Shown: piece by piece, positions 59,424 to 64,000 of the stretch
Layout of the letters: each line of letters begins with the position of its first letter
How positions within the stretch are numbered: position 1 is the first letter of the stretch
Source: a virus
Strand: one strand, 5' to 3'
IMG/VR virus record: IMGVR_UViG_3300032235_000653
Span: 1-64,000 of that record
Length of the DNA: 64,000 nucleotides
Notes under the pieces: model-generated
The model's database searches: none
What the model saw: only the letters and a program-made list of their open reading frames with translations
What the model was told of the DNA's origin: nothing
Made by a program: the position numbers and the translations under genes

Positions 59424-60555
59424 TTAAAAGATCCTTAACTTTGTCAGGAAGAGTTATATTTTTTCTATCTTCCCATTGTTTTAAAAAGTGTAAAAATTCT
59501 GAAAATAAAGTTTTATTAAATTTGGTTGAAGACAATATACTTAACACCACATCAACATTCTTTATATTCTTATTATCTAACAAAGTTAATAATACAGTCT
59601 CTGCTTGTTTTTTAATATTGTCCGGAGTTGCTTCAATACTTTGAATTCTTGGATATTGACAATAAGATAATGCCCAAAGAAAATTATCTTTGTATTTTTC
59701 TATTCGAGGCATTATTACACTAGATAAAAAGTTTTCAATATCGCAGAGAGTTATATTAGTCATCAGACTTAATATATTAATTTTGATATTTCCTTCACTG
59801 TTTTCTAATAGATAGTCCAAATTTTTCAAAAATAAATCATAATCGATTCCGTATCTAACAAATTCTGATATTTCTTTACAAGAATCCAGACTGACATTTA
59901 TCACAATGTATTTGAATTTATTTCTATAGGTTAGCAATTTATCAATTGATTTTTTATCAACCATTAGATTTGAAACCAGAGTTAAAACGCCTTTATGATC
60001 TATTGTATCTAAGATATTAAAAAATTTTTTATTTATTAATGGTTCGCCTCCTATTATCCTTAAAGTTTCAAATTGCAGAGTATTCAACAATTCTAAATTT
60101 TCATCCACTAACTGTTTATTTTTAACATCCACACTGTAAATATGTCGGTCTGTAAATAATTGATATTTTCGATCTTGTACGTCTTTTTCCCATTGACTAC
60201 TAAATTTTGGATTGCAATACATGCACTGCATATTACAAGCATTGCCGACATTAATTTCAACTAATTTGGGAATTTTGTTATTTTTATATTCATTAAATGT
60301 CGATATTTCAAATTTTTTTAATAATTGAGTTCTGAGACTGGCCCCGTTTGTTTTCTCAGAATTCCAACAGTACGAACAACTGGGATCTTGTACGTTGTTT
60401 AATAAATTTTGTTTTTGATAATTAATAATTTCGGTATAATCGTTGACAAATTTTTCTGGTCTTGCTTTACAACAACCATATACATAATTATAACTAGTAT
60501 TAATAACTAGCTCGTCCCATTTAGCTGGACAAAACGTGTCAGGTAGTTGTTGCAT
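59410..60555 (-). CDS. Radical SAM enzyme with N-terminal twitch region (array member 6)
   Basis: 381 residues. TFCPAKWDELVINTSYNYVY then GCCKARPE (C9, C28, C29), SCSYCWNSEKTNG (C60, C63), core NACNMQCMYCNPKFSSQW (C107, C111, C114), GGE in IIGGEPLINKKF. It combines a double Cys at the second site, as in the members-1/3/4 group, with the YCNP-x-FSS core of member 5. Lys/Asn/Ile-rich composition. It overlaps member 7 by 17 bases. Confidence 0.92.
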   Translation of the reverse strand: MQQLPDTFCPAKWDELVINTSYNYVYGCCKARPEKFVNDYTEIINYQKQNLLNNVQDPSCSYCWNSEKTNGASLRTQLLKKFEISTFNEYKNNKIPKLVEINVGNACNMQCMYCNPKFSSQWEKDVQDRKYQLFTDRHIYSVDVKNKQLVDENLELLNTLQFETLRIIGGEPLINKKFFNILDTIDHKGVLTLVSNLMVDKKSIDKLLTYRNKFKYIVINVSLDSCKEISEFVRYGIDYDLFLKNLDYLLENSEGNIKINILSLMTNITLCDIENFLSSVIMPRIEKYKDNFLWALSYCQYPRIQSIEATPDNIKKQAETVLLTLLDNKNIKNVDVVLSILSSTKFNKTLFSEFLHFLKQWEDRKNITLPDKVKDLLNAKD

Positions 60556-61936
60556 AGTATTTGCATTCCTTCCAAAAATCTACCATTTCTGGAAATGCCA
60601 AAATAAAGTTAGTGCCGCGGCGGCGATCATGTTCATTGAAAAATTTATAAAAATTTGCTTTTTGCATTTTAACATATTCAGGATCTAATTTGCTACCTTC
60701 TCTCATCCAATCAATGACTCTTTGTAAACGGTGAACTTCGTAATCTTTGAAACCGTGAAATGGAGTTTCAGGTTGTTCCATTTTTGTAATCATAAAACTC
60801 CACGATGTTTCTAAACTGTCTATATAACTTTCTGGTAATAGTTGTAAACTTTGCCATTCTGGTTTACGAAGAATTGGAGTATCAAACCAAACACGTTGAT
60901 ATGTTTTGCTGTGTATTTGCCTAAGTCCCAGTATACAGCCCAATAAATTTTGAAGGCCGGCCACATTTAAATTATTCATAGTAATTATAAATGTCAAGCT
61001 ACTACGATTGGGCACTTCATATAAAAATCTGTTGATGTTATCCCAAAATCTTTCAAAATTTAATCCGTGTCTGATATATTCGGCCTGCATAAAAGTGGCA
61101 TCTATACTAACATACTGCATGAAATGCTCAATTTTTTTATCTTCATTGCTGCATAGTCGTTTTACATAATCCAAATACTTGTCAAACAATGCAGGCTCAA
61201 CACTGAAATTAGAAGTCACATTTAAGTGTAAGTTGGGACTAGGATTTTCTAATACATAATCAAATACACGATATGTATTCTTATCCATGAGAGGCTCTCC
61301 GCCAGTCATTCTAAAATGTTCCAATTCTGGATATAGCGTGGGCCACCAAGACCAGAACGCATCAACATAGGGATTATCTTCCCTGGCAGGAATAATTTTT
61401 CTTTCTCCGATAAAATGACTGGGATCGTTGTGCAATGGACTTGTAGGAAAAGCGCCATTGCGCTCTACGTCACTGGCCCAACTACTGGAGTACTGAGGGC
61501 TGCAATAACTACAAGACAAGTTGCAGGCATTATTGAAATTGACTTCTACATAAGAAGGAAGAACGTCTTCGTCCCCAGTTGAATTAACTATTGTTTCAAA
61601 ATCTTTTGCAGCCCACGGCTCACCACTGCGATAATGTCGATCGCTTAAGTTGCCTAAATCTTCTTGAGTCCAGCAATAACTACATTCTTGTGGGCGCTCA
61701 TTACGCAGCATAATCTTACGCTGCTCTTTTTTATAAGGTGTGTTGTGCAATGCACCAGGATTATCTTTTAACAGCGTCGAGTCAATTTTATGCAACGGTG
61801 GATGGTAGCAACTGTTATTAAGGCCTGTGGGCAAATGTAAGCTAACTTGTTTCCATTTAGCTAAACAAAGTGAGGGACCTAATTTAGATTTTGCTTCTTC
61901 TGCGGAATTTAAAAATACGCTTTTAGTCATTACCAA
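60539..61936 (-). CDS. Radical SAM enzyme, S-C-x-H-P subtype (array member 7)
   Basis: 465 residues. SLCLAKWKQVSLHLPTG (C24), NSCYHPPLHKID (C43), ALHNTPYKKEQRK, ECSYCWTQEDLG (C85, C88), core NACNLSCSYCSPQYSSSW (C138, C142, C145), GGE in MTGGEPLMDKNTY. It aligns with member 5 across the whole N-terminal region and in the C-terminal D-x-R-R-G-x-[DN]-F end (HDRRRGTNF, YDQRRGKDF). It is the first-transcribed member after the glycosyltransferase-like gene, with a seven-base overlap. Confidence 0.93.
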   Translation of the reverse strand: MVMTKSVFLNSAEEAKSKLGPSLCLAKWKQVSLHLPTGLNNSCYHPPLHKIDSTLLKDNPGALHNTPYKKEQRKIMLRNERPQECSYCWTQEDLGNLSDRHYRSGEPWAAKDFETIVNSTGDEDVLPSYVEVNFNNACNLSCSYCSPQYSSSWASDVERNGAFPTSPLHNDPSHFIGERKIIPAREDNPYVDAFWSWWPTLYPELEHFRMTGGEPLMDKNTYRVFDYVLENPSPNLHLNVTSNFSVEPALFDKYLDYVKRLCSNEDKKIEHFMQYVSIDATFMQAEYIRHGLNFERFWDNINRFLYEVPNRSSLTFIITMNNLNVAGLQNLLGCILGLRQIHSKTYQRVWFDTPILRKPEWQSLQLLPESYIDSLETSWSFMITKMEQPETPFHGFKDYEVHRLQRVIDWMREGSKLDPEYVKMQKANFYKFFNEHDRRRGTNFILAFPEMVDFWKECKYYATTT

Positions 61937-62856
61937 CCTTCAACTCGTCTAATAACATCTAATTCTGTCATTGTTGTTCCCATATTACGATGCACTGCTT
62001 TATAGTGATGTTTAAAGAATGCACTTTGATCTGCGTTCATATCAACTATAGGCAATCCCAATCGTGTACGCAATGTTTGTCCGATATTTTCACAAGCAGA
62101 TTCTTCGTCTTTACCAAAGCTATTCCAAAGATATGCAAGGTGATCAAAATCTTGTACTTGTCGATAATCCCACTCTCTTAACATGGTCATATAAGTGCCT
62201 AACCGAGCACCGTATATAGCCCACTGACCATTTTCTACATCTTGCCCGACACTTTGCCAAATACATAAATGGTCGTAGTTCCGAGCATGAACTTTTTGTT
62301 CAAACTCTTGCAAGCTGGGTTTCTTCCCGCGATCCAAACACATTTTAACACCTTCACGGAATCCTGCACGCCAAGCTTGAAAAGGAGTTGCATTAGGAAA
62401 TGTAGTACTATAGCAGTCATGCATAGGGATGTATTTTGGATCAAAACAAAACTCTATAACAGTTTCATCTCTACCGTCAGTGGCTTCGTGCGTTCGCATT
62501 TGATTTACAAAGTCTTTGGTCCAACAACTTATTCCGCCATTACCGTACATCAGTCCGTTAATGTGATTACGAGCCTTCCATCTGAACACACAGTCATGAT
62601 TGTTGTCGTCCAGCTTAAGCTGAAGATTAAAAAATTCAGCGTCTGGTATATTGTCCCCATCTATTAGCACGAACCTATCAGTGTCACTGGCTGCTGCTGC
62701 TGCTTTGTGTGCAGCATCACTGCCTTTTATTCCATCAACACGTTTAGCCCATGGTATTAAATTTTGAATCTTAATCCAAAACTCTTCTTTTTTTGGTTCG
62801 TCGTAGGTTAAAAATATGCAATCAAGATCTGCAATATCAACGATTTTTGTAGTCAT
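61930..62856 (-). CDS. GT-A type glycosyltransferase-like protein
   Basis: 308 residues. LDCIFLTYDEPKKEEFW at the start, KGSDAAHKAAAAASDTDRF and the VLIDGDNIPDAEFF acidic motif (D-x-D-N) fit a GT-A nucleotide-sugar site. Later elements ARNHINGLMYGN, AWRAGFREGVKM and GQWAIYGARLG also occur in the 556-residue protein at 46426, so the two are homologous. It lies at the head of the radical SAM array and may add the sugar that the array then modifies (inference). Confidence 0.75.
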   Translation of the reverse strand: MTTKIVDIADLDCIFLTYDEPKKEEFWIKIQNLIPWAKRVDGIKGSDAAHKAAAAASDTDRFVLIDGDNIPDAEFFNLQLKLDDNNHDCVFRWKARNHINGLMYGNGGISCWTKDFVNQMRTHEATDGRDETVIEFCFDPKYIPMHDCYSTTFPNATPFQAWRAGFREGVKMCLDRGKKPSLQEFEQKVHARNYDHLCIWQSVGQDVENGQWAIYGARLGTYMTMLREWDYRQVQDFDHLAYLWNSFGKDEESACENIGQTLRTRLGLPIVDMNADQSAFFKHHYKAVHRNMGTTMTELDVIRRVEGW

Positions 62857-63262
62857 AGTGTTCTACATCTTTATAAGTTTCGCCGTCTTCTAAAATTATA
62901 CCAGGAAGATTTTTTACTGTTTTGAACCCTGTTTGACTTTTTTCAAGTTGAGGTGTTTGCGTAGCATTGTTGTTTTTAATTGTGATTTTATTATTATGTA
63001 CAATATACTTGTGTACTTCTGCAAATACACTTTTATAAGTATTTTCATCTACTATGATATAATCGCCGGTAAACCCATACATCTCTGCATCTTTTACAGT
63101 AGGGGATGTAGCTGTGATATTTCCTAAATTGTCGTAGTAGATTCGATATTCGTATTCAATTGCTGAAGGTTTATCTATTAGACCCAACTCGTCTAATTGT
63201 CTAATTATTTCTTCTAGTGTGGTATCTTCGTTAACTGTTATGGTAGGTTCGTTCATATTCAT
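62837..63262 (-). CDS. Unknown acidic protein
   Basis: 141 residues. The first helix (TTLEEIIRQLDELGLID) is followed by EYEYRIYYDNLGNITATSP and DYIIVDENTYKSVF strands, then a disordered Asn/Thr/Lys stretch. No domain is recognised. It overlaps both neighbours (20 and 32 bases). Confidence 0.6.
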   Translation of the reverse strand: MNMNEPTITVNEDTTLEEIIRQLDELGLIDKPSAIEYEYRIYYDNLGNITATSPTVKDAEMYGFTGDYIIVDENTYKSVFAEVHKYIVHNNKITIKNNNATQTPQLEKSQTGFKTVKNLPGIILEDGETYKDVEHYDYKNR

Positions 63263-64000
63263 TTATTAATTCCCCTGTTACATAAGATTTATCATAGTAA
63301 TGCACTGGACTATATTGATTTAAGTTATGAATGTTAATCATATGATTATCTCTATAATGCATTACTATGTCCTGCCAGGATTGATCTGTATTGCCCCACC
63401 CGTTGATACCAGGTTTCAAATGTACAAAATTAATGAAATCCATGGTTGGTATGGTACACAATTCAACCCCTATAGTTTTTGCTGTTAACGCATACAGTAC
63501 ATCAGTGCTAGGCGTGTCTTCTCGACAATTTTTTAGAACATTATCTCTAAAATATTCCCAATTTCTTAAAATTCGTTGAGCTGTTAAAAAGAAATCATTG
63601 GCTACTTTGCTATATCTAAAATACATTAAACCGTTGTAAATGTCCGGTAACTCGTTGTCATCAAAAAATTTTCTATAAAGTCTAGTTGTAGCTAGTTCTT
63701 GCCTATATGTTTTACATCCTGTACTTAATACAACGTCCCGCAGTCTAAACGCATTCCACCAATGGTCTATATTTCTAGTGAATAACAAATCGCTTTCTAA
63801 TTTAATAGTTTCTTTAAAAGGACTCAGTGAAAAAACTTGGTATTCATTGGATAGTTTCCATGTACTGTCTTTATCATTTTCGTCATAGGGTATTTCGATT
63901 ATATGATCAAATACTTTTTTATGTTTATCCGTGATTTGCTCGATAGTATTTTTATCGCAGATCACTGCATACTTGGCGGTTGGATGCAGGCTTTTTACAT
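63231..64000 (-). CDS. Glycosyltransferase-like protein, 5' end cut by window
   Basis: The frame stays open to the right edge, so the start is outside; a GTG at 63965 is internal and preceded by in-frame HPTAKYAV. The visible 256 residues contain YQVFSLSPFKETIKLESDLL with the L-E-S-D-L-L acidic motif and IDHWWNAFRLRDVVLSTG, reminiscent of GT8-like or similar GT-A donors sites, and YNGLMYFRYS. Assigned on these features only. It heads the minus-strand block seen here. Confidence 0.6.
   Translation of the reverse strand, partial: VKSLHPTAKYAVICDKNTIEQITDKHKKVFDHIIEIPYDENDKDSTWKLSNEYQVFSLSPFKETIKLESDLLFTRNIDHWWNAFRLRDVVLSTGCKTYRQELATTRLYRKFFDDNELPDIYNGLMYFRYSKVANDFFLTAQRILRNWEYFRDNVLKNCREDTPSTDVLYALTAKTIGVELCTIPTMDFINFVHLKPGINGWGNTDQSWQDIVMHYRDNHMINIHNLNQYSPVHYYDKSYVTGELINEYERTYHNS

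Overview
This window looks like part of a marine or freshwater tailed-phage genome of the T4-like myovirus type, closest in style to cyanophage or pelagiphage myoviruses. The evidence is a T4-type replication set (family B DNA polymerase, gp45-like sliding clamp, 5'-3' exonuclease/RNase H), many very short genes joined by ATGA or longer overlaps, AT-rich sequence, sigma70-like and NATAAATA late-type promoters, and typical phage-borne metabolic genes (desaturase, thyA, DHFR, dCMP deaminase, MazG, folE/queD/queE). No photosynthesis gene, tRNA or CRISPR array was seen, so the host is not fixed by this window. Both ends cut through genes. No gene-free stretch exceeds about 150 bases.

Layout. 1-9.3 kb (+): large modular, low-complexity proteins with repeated V-A-E junctions, a LysM/muramidase-like protein, a Cys-rich protein, a Dps ferritin, a fatty-acid desaturase and a Rossmann methyltransferase-like protein. 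9.3-9.9 kb (-): a lone GIY-YIG homing endonuclease. 10-31 kb (+): replication genes mixed with a 7-deazaguanine DNA-modification set (dpdA with an overlapping radical SAM gene, folE, queD, queE), sugar genes (glycosyltransferase, aminotransferase-like, oxidoreductases), a phosphoribosyltransferase and the exonuclease. 31-42 kb (+): many small phage proteins, several with their own terminator-promoter pairs, a MoxR ATPase with a VWA/metallopeptidase-like partner, then DHFR and thyA. 42-44.7 kb (+): a sugar epimerase and a DegT aminotransferase. 44.7-64 kb (-): one tightly packed, overlapping gene block.

The minus-strand block is the most unusual part. It holds seven consecutive radical SAM proteins, each with a Cys-rich region placed before the CxxxCxxC site (N-terminal twitch architecture), preceded and followed by related glycosyltransferase-like proteins. 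It also carries a NodU-type carbamoyltransferase, an APS-kinase/nucleotidyltransferase fusion, a sulfotransferase-like protein, a dCMP deaminase and a GNAT / ADP-ribosyltransferase-like / GNAT protein. My inference is a phage-encoded pathway that builds or decorates a glycan or other polymer through radical chemistry, carbamoylation and perhaps sulfation. The substrate cannot be read from sequence.

Second theme: several proteins begin with a short amphipathic leader like the T4 capsid-targeting sequence, and two contain repeated V-A-E|G/E/S junctions that resemble prohead-protease sites. This suggests a set of packaged, injected internal proteins.
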